From Eledone cirrhosa (taxonomy: Eukaryota; Mollusca; Cephalopoda; Octopoda; Eledonidae): a stretch of 64,000 nucleotides of DNA. The notes under the pieces are model-generated. The model searched no databases and was not told the DNA's origin. It was given only the letters and a program-made list of their open reading frames with translations. Below are positions 23,363-36,722 of this stretch, one piece after another. The position numbers were made by a program, and so were the translations under genes. Position 1 is the first letter of the stretch; every line of letters begins with the position of its first letter. The stretch lies in assembly GCA_964016885.1 (NCBI GenBank), contig OZ024742.1:365455877-365519876 (forward strand), given 5' to 3'.

Positions 23363-24364
23363 ATATCAGTATGGTTTTTTATATTGATATTGCTGGGCAT
23401 CCACTGATGAGTTATAAGTGCCCACCTGCATGTATACCTATGGTCTATATGCAGGCTTCTACATAACCTGGACATTATTATCCCAATTTGTCGAAAACTT
23501 AAAACGAAACGATCGTTTGGAAGGGAAGATGTATTTAATTATGTCTCATATAAAATAATACAGCCGACAATATAGTTAGCACCCAAACATATAATTAGGA
23601 TTATACTCAGGTATATCCTAATGTTTGTTGAGTGAGATGGATGTCGGTCGGAGTATTGCTTAAAGAAGATTTCTCTGTTAATGTATTAAGTATATATATA
23701 TATTGATGTATACTTATCCTATACGACTATGTATGTATGTATGTATGTGTATTAACATACATATACATGTGTTATATGCATTTTTATGAGAATATGTCTG
23801 TCTGTATATATGCATGAGTGACGCGTGTCTACCGATTGGGTGAAGATGCACACATGTTTATATATGTATATCTAAGAATTGTGTGTGTACATGTACATGT
23901 GTACCCATGTAATTTGATTGCAGAGATGCATAATTTAACAGCCATAAATTCATGAAAGTTAATCCTATTTATTTATATATATATACTAAAAATTTTATTT
24001 AATAACACAAGGAATGTATACCAGTAATAAAAAAAATCACTTATGCTTTGTATGTATATATTATATGCGGGAGTAGATATAATGTGTATTTTCTGAGTGT
24101 GTGTATATATATATATTTATGTATCTTTGTGTATATGTACGTGCTATATGATAGGTAATTTCTCTAGCAATATATATATTTCGTAATGTTTAAATTCAAA
24201 TTTTTAATATATTGATCTCAATTTTTAAACTAAATATCTAATCATAATTAAACAATGATTAATTTCTCATATTATATATGTATATTCCATTCATGAATAT
24301 TAATATTTCTAATTTTATTTATTCATTTCATCTCAATTGTTAACTCAACTTAATATGACATGAC
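23363..24364. other. AT-rich spacer
   Basis: No gene. Short TATG and TA tracts only. No repeat family recognised. Confidence 0.55.
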
Positions 24365-24590
24365 TTAAGATTTTCGTTCTCTCCCCCTCTCTCTATCTCT
24401 ATATTTCTCTCTCTTGATTTTTTTTCTCTGTCTGGTGGTTTGATATCTCTCTGTTGTTTTTCTCTGTTTTCTTTTTTTCATTTTTCTTTCTTCTTTTTCT
24501 TTTTCTTTATTTATCTCTCCCTTTCTTTTCTCCACTTTTCTCTCTCTCGGTTTCTCTCTCTCTCCGTCTTTTTCCTTCTCCTTAACACAA
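24365..24590. repeat. pyrimidine-rich (CT/TTC) tract
   Basis: CTCTCTCC, TTTTTCTCTG and TTTCTTTCTTC tracts. The E/K/R-rich minus-strand frame is low-complexity translation. Confidence 0.8.
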
Positions 24591-24664
24591 CGACTTATTA
24601 AAATAAACAAACCCACTATCCTGATGTCTTCCAAAAGTAACGGTTGCATTTTGAAAGGGTACGT

Positions 24665-24887
24665 CAATGTTTATTTATAAAACTGGTATATATTGTATTT
24701 TGTCTGATGAAGGCATACCATAATTTAACATGGTATCCTTGAAATATGTATAATGAAATAAATATGGTTTTATAAATATAGTTTCCATTTGTTAATATCG
24801 TATATTTACTCCAAATACTTGTCGAGTGCTTTATATCAGTTATAAAAATATTTGCTTGTTGTATCCCAACAATTTAAATAGAACTTT

Positions 24888-24890
<3 letters not shown>
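24665..24890 (+). mobile_element. single-arm copy of the ribozyme-bearing repeat
   Basis: Matches the right arm of the fold-back at 22680-22905: AAATAAATATGGTTTTATAA then ATATAGTTTC, and later CTTGTCGAGTGCTTTATATC. There is no opposing arm. It ends, like its relatives, against a (TA)n tract (24891-24945). Confidence 0.7.
24696..24760 (+). ncRNA. hammerhead-ribozyme-like motif
   Basis: Stem I TATTTTGT (24696-24703) pairs with ATGAAATA (24753-24760). The G in the first strand and G in the second are met by U on the other side, so pairing survives base change. Core CTGATGA 24704-24710; stem II ATACCAT/ATGGTAT plus AGG/CTT around the same C-C mismatch; GAA 24741-24743; stem III ATATGTAT; cleavage base A at 24752. 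Confidence 0.65.

Positions 24891-24945
<55 letters not shown>
24891..24945. repeat. (TA)n microsatellite
   Basis: Pure TA tract directly after the ribozyme-bearing repeat. Confidence 0.95.
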
Positions 24946-25039
24946 TATATTGTGCTCGAGTGCATACACCTATATAATGTGTTTATAGGCACCAAACCAG
25001 GCGGACTTTTACAAACGTAGTGGAATGAAACGGGAACAA

Positions 25040-28000
25040 TTTATTTCAATGAGGACAACAGCAATACTACCACCACCACTACTACAACAATACTACCACC
25101 ACTACTACTACAACAATACTACCACCACTACTACAGCAATACTACCACCACCACTACTACAACAATACTACCACCACTACTACTACAACAATACTACCAC
25201 CACTACTACAGCAATACTACCACCACCACTACTACAACAATACTACCACCACCACTACTACAACAATACTACCACCACTACTACTACAACAATACTACCA
25301 CCACTACTACAGCAATACTACCACCACCACTACTACAACAATACTACCACCACCACTACTACAACAATACTACCACCACTACTACTACAACAATACTACC
25401 ACCACCACTACTACAACAATACTACCACCACTACTACTACAACAATACTACCACCACTACTACAGCAATACTACCACCACCACTACTACAACAATACTAC
25501 CACCACTACTACTACAACAATACTACCACCACTACTACAACAATACTACCACCACTACTACAACAATACTACTACTACTACTACTACTACAGCAATACTT
25601 CCACCACCACTACTACAACAATACTACCACCACCACTACTACAACAATACTAACACCACTACTGCAACAATACTACTACTACTACTACTACAACAATACA
25701 ACCACCACTACTACAACAATACTACCACCACTACTACAACAATACTACCACCACTACTACTACAACAATACTACCACCACTACTACTACAACAATACTAC
25801 CACCACTACTACAACAATACTACCACCACTACTACTACAACAATACTACCACCACTACTACAACAATACTACCACCACTACTACTACAACAATACTACCA
25901 CCACTACTACAACAATACTACCACCACTACTACTACAACAATACTACCACCACTACTACAACAATACTACAACAACAATACAACCACCACTACTACAACA
26001 ATAGTACGACCGCTACTACAACAATACTACCACCACTACTACTGCAACAATACTACCACCACTACTACAACAATACTACCACCACTACTACAACAATACT
26101 ACGACCACTACTACAGCAATACTACCACCACTAGTACTACAACAATACAAGTACCACTACTACAACAATACTACCACCAACACCACCACCACCGCCTCTA
26201 CCACAATACTACCACCACCAGCGCCACCACTACAACATTACCACCACCACCATCATTACAACAATACTACCACCCCTACCACAACTACAACAATACCACC
26301 ACCACCACTACAACAATATCATCACCACCACCACTACCACAATACTACCACGACCACCACCACTACAACAATATCACCACCACTACCACAATACAACCAC
26401 CACCACCACTACAACAATATCACCACCACCACCACCACAATACTACCGCCACCACCACTACCACAATACTACTACCACCAACACCACCACCACCACCACC
26501 ACCACCACCACTACAACAATATCACCACCACCATTACCACATTACTACCACCACCACCACCACTACCACAATACTACCACCACCATCACTACGACAATAT
26601 CACCACCACCACCACCACCACCACTACCACAATACTACTACCACCACCACCACTACAAAAATATCACCACCACCACCTCTACGACAGTACTACCACCACC
26701 ACCACTACCACAATACTACCACCAGCACCACTACCACAATACTACTACCACCACCACCACTACAACAATATCACCACCACCACCTCTACGACAGTACTAC
26801 CACCACCACTACCACAATACTACCACCACCACCACCACTACCACAATACTACCACCACCAGCACTACCGCAATACTACCAACACCATCACTACCACCACC
26901 ACCACTACCACAATACTACCACCACCACTACCACAATACCACCACCACCACCACCACTACCACAATACTAACACGACCATCACTACCACAATAATACCAC
27001 CACCACCAACACTACCCCAATACTACCACCACCACCACCACCACTAGCACAATACCACCACCACCACCACCACCACTACAACAATACCACCACCACTACA
27101 CTACCACCACCACCACTACAACAATATCACCACCGCCACCACCACTACAACAATATCACCATCACCACCACTACCACAATACTACCACCACCATCACTAC
27201 CACAATACTACCACCACCACTACCACAATACTACCACCACCACCACTACCACAATACTACCACCACCATCACTACCACAATACTACCACCACCACTACCA
27301 CAATACTACCACCACCACTACCACAATACTACCACCACCAGCACTACCACAACACTACCACCACCACCACCACTACAACTATATCACCATCTCTAACACT
27401 ACCACAATACTACCACCACCACCACTACCACAATACTACCACTACCACCACCACTACAACAATATCACTATCACCACCACTACAACCACCACCACCACAA
27501 TACTACCACCAACACCACAATACTACCACAAACTACCACCAACATCACTACCACAATACTACCACCACCAGCACTACCACAATACTACCACCACCATCAC
27601 TACCACAATACTACTACCACCACCACTACCACAATACTACCATCACCACCACTACCACAATACTACCACCACCACCACCACCACCACTACCAAAATACTA
27701 CCACCATCACAACCACAATACTACCACCATCACAACCACAATACTACAACCACCACAACTACCACAATACTACCACCATCACTACCACAATACTACCACC
27801 ATCACTACCACAATACTACCACCACCATCACTACCACAATACTACCACCACCATACCACAATACTATCACCATCACTACCACAATACTACCACCACCACC
27901 ACAATACCACCACCACCATCACTACCACAATACTACCACCACCACCACCACTAACACAATACCACCACCACTACAACTATACTACCACCACCACTACCAC

Positions 28001-31000
28001 AGTACGACCACCATCACTACCATAATACTACCACTATCACTACTACAATACTGCCACCACCACCACTACCACAATACCACCACCATCACTACCAGAATAC
28101 TACCACCATCACTACCACAATACTACCACAACCACTACCACAATACTACCTCCACCATCACTACCACAGTACTACCACCATCACTACCACAATACTACAA
28201 CCACCACCACTACCACAATACCACCACCACCACTACCACAATACTACCACCATCACTACCACAATACTACCACCATCACTACCACAATACTACAACCACC
28301 ACCACTACCACAATACCACCACCACCACTACCACAATACTACCACCATCACTACCACAATACTACCACCATCACTACCACAATACTACCACCACCACCAC
28401 AATACCACCACCACCATCACTACCACAATACTACCACCACCACCACTACCACAATACTACCACCATCACTACCATAATACTACCACCACCACCACTACCA
28501 CAATACCACCACCACCACTACCACAATACTACCACCATCACTACCACAATACTACCTCCATCACTACCACAATACTACCACCACCACTACCACAATACTA
28601 CCACCACCACCACCACTACCACAATACTACGACCACCACCACTACCACAATACCACCACTACCACTACCACAATACTACCACCATCACTACCACAATACT
28701 ACCACCATCACTACCACAATACTACCACCACCACCATCACAATACTACCACCACCACCACCACTACCACAATACCACAACCATCACTACCACAATACTAC
28801 CACCATCACTACCACAATACTACAACCACCACCACTACCACAATACCACCACCACCACTACCACAATACTACCATCATCACTACCACAATACTACCACCA
28901 TCACTACCACAATACTACCACCATCACTACCACAATACTACCACCACCACTACCACAATACTACCACCACCATCACTACCACAATACCACCACCACCACT
29001 ACCACAATACTACCACCACCACAACTACCACAATACTACCACCATCACTACCACAGAGCTACCACCATCACTACCACAATACTACCACCACCACCACAAT
29101 AACACCACCACCATCACTACCACAATACTACCACCACCACCACTACCACAATACTACGACCACCACCACTACCACAATACCACCACTACCACTACCACAA
29201 TACTACCACCATCACTACCACAATACTAACACCATCACTACCACAATACCACCACCATCACTACCACAATACTACCACCACCACCACTACCACAATACCA
29301 CCACCACCATCACTACCACAATACTACCACCACCACCACTACCACAATACTACCACCATCACTACCACAATACTACCACCACCACCACCACTACCACAAT
29401 ACCACCACCATCAATACCACAATACTACCACCATCACTACCACAATACTACCACAACCACTACCACAATACTACCTCCACCATCACTACCACAGTACTAC
29501 CACCATCACTACCACAATACTACAACCACCACCACTACCACAATACCACCACCACCACTACCACAATACTACCACCATCACTACCACAATACTACCACCA
29601 TCACTACCACAATACTACAACCACCACCACTACCACAATACCACCACCACCACTACCACAATACTACCACCATCACTACCTCAATACTACCACCATCACT
29701 ACCACAATACTACCACCACCACCACAATACCACCACCACCATCACTACCACAATACTACCACCACCACCACTACCACAATACTACCACCATCACTACCAT
29801 AATACTACCACCACCACCACTACCACAATACCACCACCACCTCTACCACAATACTACCACCATCACTACCACAATACTACCACCATCACTACCACAATAC
29901 TACCACCACCACTACCACAATACTACCACCACCACCACCACTACCACAATACTACGACCACCACCACTACCACAATACCACCACTACCACCACCACAATA
30001 CTACCACCATCACTACCACAATACTACCACCATCACTACCACAATACTACCACCACCACCATCACAATACTACCACCACCACCACCACTACCACAATACC
30101 ACCACCATCACTACCACAATACTACCACCATCACTACCACAATACTACAACCACCACCACTACCACAATACCACCACCACCACTACCACAATACTACCAC
30201 CATCACTACCACAATACTACCACCATCACTACCACAATACTACCACCATCACTACCACAATACTACCACCACCACTACCACAATACTACCACCACCATCA
30301 CTACCACAATACCACCACCACCACTACCACAATACTACCACCACCACCACTACCACAATACTACCACCATCACTACCACAAAACTACCACCATCACTACC
30401 ACAATACTACCACCACCACCACAATAACACCACCACCATCACTACCACAATACTACCACCACCACCACTACCACAATAGTACGACCACCACCACTACCAC
30501 AATACCACCACTACCACTACCACAATACTACCACCATCACTACCACAATACTAACACCATCACTACCACAATACCACCACCATCACTACCACAATACTAC
30601 CACCACCACCACTACCACAATACCACCACCACCATCACTACCACAATACTACCACCACCACCACTACCACAATACCACCACCATCAATACCACAATACTA
30701 CCACCATCACTACCACAATACTACCACCACCACTACCACAATACTACCACCACCATCACTACCACAATACTACCACCATCACTACCACAATACTACCACC
30801 ACCACCACTACCACAATACTACCACCATCACTACCACAATACTACCACCACCACCACTACCACAATACCACCCCCACCACCATCACTACCACAATACTAC
30901 CACCACAACCACTACCACAATACTACCACCATCACTACCAAAATACTACCACCATCACTACCACAATACTACCACCACCACCACTACCACGATACTACCA

Positions 31001-31075
31001 CCACCATCACTACCACAATACTACCACCACCACCACTACCACAATACCACCACCACCACCACCATCCCCACCACT
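25040..31075. repeat. 6 kb (CAC/ACT/ACA) trinucleotide-derived array
   Basis: Irregular tandem units of roughly 20-27 bp built from CTACTACAACAATACTACCA (25.0-26.1 kb) and then ACTACCACAATACTACCACC with CATCACTACC variants. G is almost absent from the plus strand. A 369-codon frame at 25025-26134 (TTT, ILPPLLQQYYHH) is only a translation of the repeat: it has no domain and collapses where unit length drifts. Interruptions such as AGTACGACC are rare. Confidence 0.95.
28080..30725. repeat. 1,325-bp duplication inside the array
   Basis: Rare variants recur 1,325 bp apart: TACCTCCACCATCAC (28147 and 29472), AATAACACCACC (near 29098 and 30423) and CTAACACCATC (29226 and 30551). This indicates a block duplication of about 28080-29400 into 29400-30725. 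Confidence 0.8.
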
Positions 31076-32192
31076 ACCACAGCAACAACAGCCCCCCCCC
31101 CCCCCCCCACCACAACAACAACAGCCCCACTACCACCACAACAACAGCCCCACCACCACCACCACCACCATAACAACAACAGCCCCACCACTACCACCAC
31201 CATCCACAACAACAACAGCCCCACCACCATCACCACAACAACAACAGCCACACCACCACCACCATAACAACAACAGCTCCCCCCCACAACGACAGCCCCA
31301 CTACCACCACCACTACAACACCCCACCACCACCACCACAACAACAACACCCCATCACCACCACCACCACCACAACAACAACAGCCCCACCAACACCACCA
31401 CCACAACAACAACAGCCCCACCACCACCACCACCACACAACAACACCCCACCACCGTCACCACCACCACAACAACAACAGCCCCACCACCACCACCACAA
31501 CAACAACAACACCCCACCACCACCACCACAACAACAACACCCCGCCACCGCCACCACCACAACAACAACAGCCCACCACCACCACCACAACAACAACACC
31601 CCACCACCACCACCACAACAACAACAGCCCACCACCACCACCACAACAACAACAGCCCCACCACCATCACCACAACAACAACAACACCCACCACCACCAC
31701 CACAACAATAACAGCCCACCACCACCACCACAACCTCAACACCCCACCACCACCACCACAACAACAACACCCCACCACCACCACCACCACAACAACACCC
31801 CACCACCACCACAACAACAACAGCCCACCACCACCACCACAACAACAACAGCCCCACCACCATCACCACAACAACAACACCCCACCCCCACCACCACAAC
31901 AACAACACCCCACCCCCACCACCACCACAACAACAGCCCCCCACCACCACCACCACCACAACAACAACAGCCCCCCCCCCCCCCCCCCACCACAACAACA
32001 CCCCACCACCGTCACCACCACCACAACCCCCCCCCCCCACAAGAACAACACCCACCACCACCACCACAACAACAACAGCCCACCACCACCACCACAACAA
32101 CAACAGCCCCACCACCATCACCACAACAACAACACCACCCCACCACCACCACCACAACAATAACAGCCCACCACCACCACCACCACCACAAC
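31076..32192. repeat. C-rich ACAACAACAGCCCCACCACC minisatellite
   Basis: Units of about 28-31 bp, ACAACAACAACAGCCCCACC followed by ACCACC, with poly-C expansions at 31088-31108 and 31973-31990. Long minus-strand V/G/L/W/C frames are low-complexity translations, not genes. Confidence 0.95.
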
Positions 32193-32284
32193 AACAGTTT
32201 CGCTTTCTTCCCTCTTTAATTCCCAATTCATTACACTTCGTTCCAATACATTTCTCAAGACTAAACAAAAACAAATAAATTGAT

Positions 32285-33029
32285 AAATATATATATATAT
32301 GTATATATATGTGTGTGTATGAGTGTGCATGTGTGTCTGTGTGTGTATGTGTGTGTGTATGTGTGTGTGTGCTTGTGTTTGTGTGTGTGCATGTCTATGT
32401 ATGTGTGTGTATGTGTATGAGTGTGTTTGTGTGTGTGTGCTTGTGTTTGTGTGTGTGCATGTCTATGTATGTGTGTGTATGTGTATGAGTGTGTTTGTGT
32501 GTGTGTATGTGTGCGTGTGAGTGTATAAGTATGTGTATGTATGTGTGTGTATGTGTGTGTATGTGTATGTGTATGAGTATGTGTGTGTGTATGTGTGTAT
32601 GTGTGTATGTGTATGTGTGTGTGTATGTGATTGTGTATGTGTATGTGTATGTGTATGTGTGTGTGTATGTATATGTGTATATGTGTGTGTATGTGTATGT
32701 GCGTGTGTATGTATATGTGTATGTGTGTGTAGGTGTATGTGTGTGTGTATGTATATGTGTATGTGTGTGTGTATGTATATGTGTATGTGTGTGTGTAGAT
32801 GTATGTGTATGTGTGTATACAATATGAAACAAGACAAGTACGAAAATAATTGGAAACCCATAAAAACATTAAAAAACAAAAATAACAATTGCCAAGACTT
32901 ATTTTTGTTTTAACACATACACACACACACACACCATACACATACATACACACCACACACACACACACATACAGACAAACACAAATATACACACGTACGC
33001 ACACACATATATACATATATATATTTATG

Positions 33030-33125
<96 letters not shown>

Positions 33126-33155
33126 TATATATAGGCATACACACATATCTATCTC
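32285..33155. repeat. (TG)n and (TA)n/(CA)n microsatellite block
   Basis: GTGTGTATGTG repeats to 32818, about 90 bp of mixed sequence, then (CA)n and (TA)n to 33135. A segment with GCTTGTGTTTGTGTGTGTGC occurs at 32371 and 32439, a local duplication. Confidence 0.94.
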
Positions 33156-33294
33156 TCTCTATATATATACCACCACCCCACTCTCAAGAGCGTGAAACTA
33201 ATAAACCTTTGTTCGTACTGCCTCTGTTTTGTTCCCGTTCAATTTTTCTCTATGTATATATATATATATTTACATATATATATAGGCATACACA

Positions 33295-33336
<42 letters not shown>

Positions 33337-33398
33337 CGTTATTTGAGGTAATTAATTTCTTTTTTTCCATAACTCGCCGCCATCCATGTTTTACTTCT

Positions 33399-33431
<33 letters not shown>

Positions 33432-33590
33432 TCCTGCTGCCTTAGATGTTGTTGTTGTTGTTACACTACACCTTTTATCATATTTCTTCGTCTGTTGTTT
33501 ATTTCTTTTTTGCCTCATTTTCCATTATCATCTTACATTGAAATTTTCTTTCCAATCTCATAGTTATCTTTCCCGCCCCTCTCTTAGATA
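33156..33590. other. spacer with (TA)n and (GTT)n
   Basis: (TA)n at 33298-33332 and (GTT)n at 33398-33431. No gene recognised. Confidence 0.75.
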
Positions 33591-33870
33591 ACAATGATGA
33601 TGATGATGATGATAATGATGGGAAAGAAAATGAATAAATAACAAAAAGAAAAAAAAACAAGAAAAAAAAGAAAAAACGAATTAAAAAGAAAAAAGAAGGA
33701 TAGTAAGAAAGAACAAAAAATGAAAAAAAGAAAACAAAAACAAGAAAAGAAAGAAGAACAATAAGACAAAGTTAAAAAAACAAGAAAGAAGAAAAAAATA
33801 TGAAGACAACGACGGTGAAAAGAAAAAAGAAAAATAACAATAAAAATATCAATAAAATTGGAAAAAGAAA
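33591..33870. repeat. purine-rich tract
   Basis: GATGATGATGATGATAATG followed by about 250 bp of A-rich AAGAAAAAAAG, nearly pyrimidine-free on the plus strand. The F/S/L-rich minus-strand frame is a translation of this tract. Confidence 0.8.
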
Positions 33871-34494
33871 GTGTACATATGAGTGAACAGTTCGATTCGT
33901 TGTATACCAACTTTACTGAACACAATATATCTAGGACTACGTTGATATGTAGTCTTATTTGTAAGACAATAGAGTGTAGTTTGATTACTATTTCTTTCTG
34001 AAGAAACGCGGGGAAGGATCTCAGACGTGTTGGACAATGTCACTAGATGAGGAGTAAAACTGATAGTAGTTTTTACATCATTTTACCATAACTAACATGG
34101 GGGTATAGTATATATATATATTACACAGATAAATCTACCACTCAATGGTTGGGTCTAAACCGTATAAAGAACTCAATGTAATACGTATGTAGAAGTTGTC
34201 GTGAAGCAAAGTTTAAAATACAAAAATGTTATCAACGATATAATTCAATTGGATACAGAGTCAATATAGAAATATTAAAACAATGAAATTAAACACAAAA
34301 CTGTTAATTCATAGTACAACTCATTATTTTACGTTCGTTTGTGTGGAGGGGGGGGTATGTCCCTGTATTTTCATTCAATTATTGATCTATGTAAAACATA
34401 TTACAAAATATCATAGTATCACAGTTTTATATATATGTATATATATATATGTATATATATATATATGTATATTTACACACACACACTCACATAA

Positions 34495-34526
<32 letters not shown>

Positions 34527-34527
34527 T
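33871..34527. other. spacer, nothing recognised
   Basis: AT-rich. Ends in short (TA)n and (CA)n tracts from 34427. Confidence 0.5.
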
Positions 34528-34572
34528 ATTCAAAATATTAATAAATGAAGACATTCACATATTCAAAATATG

Positions 34573-34634
34573 TTTTATTATATATATTTCGATGGCACTG
34601 TGCTGTTTTTTCAGTACGTCCTCGTCAGATAAAA
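34573..34634 (-). ncRNA. hammerhead-ribozyme-like motif, left arm
   Basis: Minus strand: TTTTAT, core CTGACGA (34622-34628), stem-II segment with GTACTG/CAGCAC, GAA (34588-34590), stem III ATATATAT, base A, then ATAAAA pairing with TTTTAT over 6 bp. The base of stem II is weaker than in the other arm. Confidence 0.5.
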
Positions 34635-34660
34635 TAGGTATGCCATACATCAAACATGTA

Positions 34661-34722
34661 TTTTATCTGACGAGGACGTACTGAAAAAACAGCACAATAC
34701 CTTCGAAATTTATATAATAAAA
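34661..34722 (+). ncRNA. hammerhead-ribozyme-like motif, right arm
   Basis: TTTTAT (34661-34666), CTGACGA (34667-34673), stem II with GGA/TTC (G-C, G-U, A-U), the C-C mismatch, GTA/TAC and a CTG/CAG tip, GAA (34705-34707), stem III ATTTATAT, base A (34716), ATAAAA (34717-34722) closing a 6-bp stem I. Confidence 0.58.
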
Positions 34723-34857
34723 CATATATTTTGATTATGTGGATGTCTTCATTTATTAATATTTTGAATAATATTATTAACTCCAGAAATGTAGAGTGCT
34801 TTTAATCTATTGTAAAACTATATTCATTGACTAATCAATGAACCATATTAATCTTTG

Positions 34858-35082
<225 letters not shown>

Positions 35083-35177
35083 CCATTTGTATATATACAA
35101 ATGGAAGTTTAGTAAAATCGAAGTTTTGGCTGTGGGGCCTAGCTAACGATATCCAGTCAGGAATGTGCAGCAAAGAA

Positions 35178-35743
35178 CTCGATAAGGTTGTGTCACCTTA
35201 GAGTAATAACATACGTTAGATAGCTTCACTAATTGAAAACTGCGACAGGCAAGCCTAGCCATATGATACCAGAGCAACGACAAAACAAGTCAGGTCCGAT
35301 AAACATATATATATATAAACGTTAGAATATGTGTAATAAGGCCAAGACAATCAGATATGGACATAGAAAAAAGAATGCAATAGTGAGAGTAAATGTCTCA
35401 GACCAGCGTCTTAAATTGGAAATTTAAGACGCTGGTCTGAGACTTTTACTTCCCTCCGAAGAAGAGATATTATCTCGAAAATTAAGGACATTTAAATAAA
35501 TTCAAGGTGAAAGACGAATTCTCATCAATATCTCTCACTATTGCATTCTTTTTTCTATGTCCATATCTGATTGTCTTGGCCTTATTACACATATTCTAAC
35601 GTTTATATATATATATGTTTATCGGACCTGACTTGTTTTGTCGTTGCTCTGGTATCATATGGCTAGGCTTGCCTGTCGCAGTTTTCAATTAGTGAAGCTA
35701 TCTAACGTATGTTATTACTCTAAGGCGACACAACCTTATCGAG
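35178..35743. mobile_element. large fold-back, arms of about 240 bp
   Basis: CTCGATAAGGTTGTGTCACC at the left end is answered by CGACACAACCTTATCGAG at the right. The centre near 35420 is AGCGTCTTAAATTGGAAATT then TAAGACGCT. Both arms include the same internal TATATATATA stretch. The right arm has about 80 bp (35455-35533) with no partner, which holds CCGAAGA, a GAGAT/ATCTC hairpin and GAAA, a probable degenerate hammerhead. No coding frame. Confidence 0.8.
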
Positions 35744-35774
35744 TTGTATATATATGTATATATGTATATATATA

Positions 35775-36090
35775 TATATATGAAAACAGGCAGAAAAAGA
35801 CGATTATTTGGAAGAAAAAATTTTTTTTTTCCTTTTTATTTATTTCTCCCTTTTTTCTGGGTTAGAAAATGATTAAAACGAAATATTTTACTTTGTGTGA
35901 AGTGTTAAGGTATTAGTTGATTTATTTATTAATTAACAATGGCATTTATTTATTTATTTATATATTTAATAATTGTCTATTACCGGTTTCAGCATGTTTA
36001 TGCATTATCAAATGATAATATGTATTGGTGTAGAATGGTGGTGTTGGACATGTTAAAGAAATGGTGCAGAAAGAATAATGTTATTTACAA
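35775..36090 (-). mobile_element. PLE 3'-end fragment, copy 1
   Basis: About 85-90 percent similar by eye to 36719-37035: GAAAACAGGCAGAAAAAGAC, TTAAGGTATTAGTTGATTTA, AATTGTCTATTACCGGTTTC. The related longer copy attaches this region to a PLE C-terminal coding piece, which gives the minus orientation. TTTGATAATGCATAAACATG then CTGAAACC is hammerhead-like with two core changes. Confidence 0.6.
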
Positions 36091-36456
36091 CCAATATGTA
36101 TATATATATATATATACACAAAAGCAGCAGACGAACTAAACTGACCTGACTAATGATCCCCCAACACCAACACCACTACCAACACGAGGGAGGAGGTCAG
36201 CTGTACTTAACAAAAACAACCACAACAGATTGCCTTGCCTCAGAAAAATGTCTATAGACGTTTGACTGAGGAATGTCTCACAACTGACCAATGGGAGGAG
36301 AGAGTGTCCTTTGACGCCTAAATTCGTTTGTTCGAATTCATATGATTCCAGTTCCACCAGAGAAATAACAACCCAACCAGGAACTGGGCATATCGGTATA
36401 TTGACGGAGTTAAACACTTAAACAACATGTGTACCTGTCTCTACCACACCCATTGG

Positions 36457-36511
36457 ACTGTCTGAAGAGGTCACAGCCAATGATGGTTGTCACCGAAATA
36501 TATATAGCAGT
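36457..36511 (+). ncRNA. hammerhead-ribozyme-like motif
   Basis: ACTGT (36457-36461), CTGAAGA (36462-36468), stem II 36469-36494 with GGT/ACC, the shared C-C mismatch and ACAGCCA/TGGTTGT, GAA (36495-36497), stem III ATATATAT, base A (36506), GCAGT (36507-36511) pairing over 5 bp with one G-U. Stem II differs wholly in sequence from the 22.7 kb copies yet keeps the same shape, including the mismatch. GTCGAGTGCTCC follows about 110 bp downstream, then (TA)n at 36658. Confidence 0.65.
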
Positions 36512-36655
36512 ACATCTTTAATAAACGAAGCAAAATTTTAAATATTTGACATAATTATTTTATTTTACGTTATTCCGGAGTAACCAAACCAACCTGCACA
36601 CTTCGTCGAGTGCTCCAATCTGCATAGTGAGGTATCGGTAAACAACCAACATATA

Positions 36656-36656
<1 letters not shown>

Positions 36657-36718
<62 letters not shown>
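36657..36718. repeat. (TA)n microsatellite
   Basis: Pure TA tract between the ribozyme-bearing repeat and a PLE fragment. Confidence 0.95.

Positions 36719-36722
<4 letters not shown>

Larger units (their letters stand above)
34528..34772. mobile_element. fold-back element with two ribozyme motifs
   Basis: Palindrome centred near 34650. ATTATTCAAAATATTAATAA then ATGAAGACATTCACAT on the left is answered by ATGTCTTCATTTATTAATAT then TTTGAATAAT on the right. Each arm carries a CTGACGA-type hammerhead-like fold. The flank AACTCCAGAAATGTAGAGTG then CT matches that of the element at 22321, so both belong to one superfamily despite different arms. A (TA)n tract follows at 34861. Confidence 0.75.

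Noticed and set aside
25025..26134. 369-codon open frame
   Set aside because: It is a direct translation of the CTA/CAA/CAC repeat (TTTT, LLQQYYHH) with no domain and no complexity.
31354..32274. 306-codon minus-strand V/G/L/W-rich frame
   Set aside because: Translation of the C-rich minisatellite. Frames of the same kind occur in several phases.
32261..33142. 293-codon H/T/Y/I minus-strand frame
   Set aside because: Microsatellite translation across CA and TA tracts.
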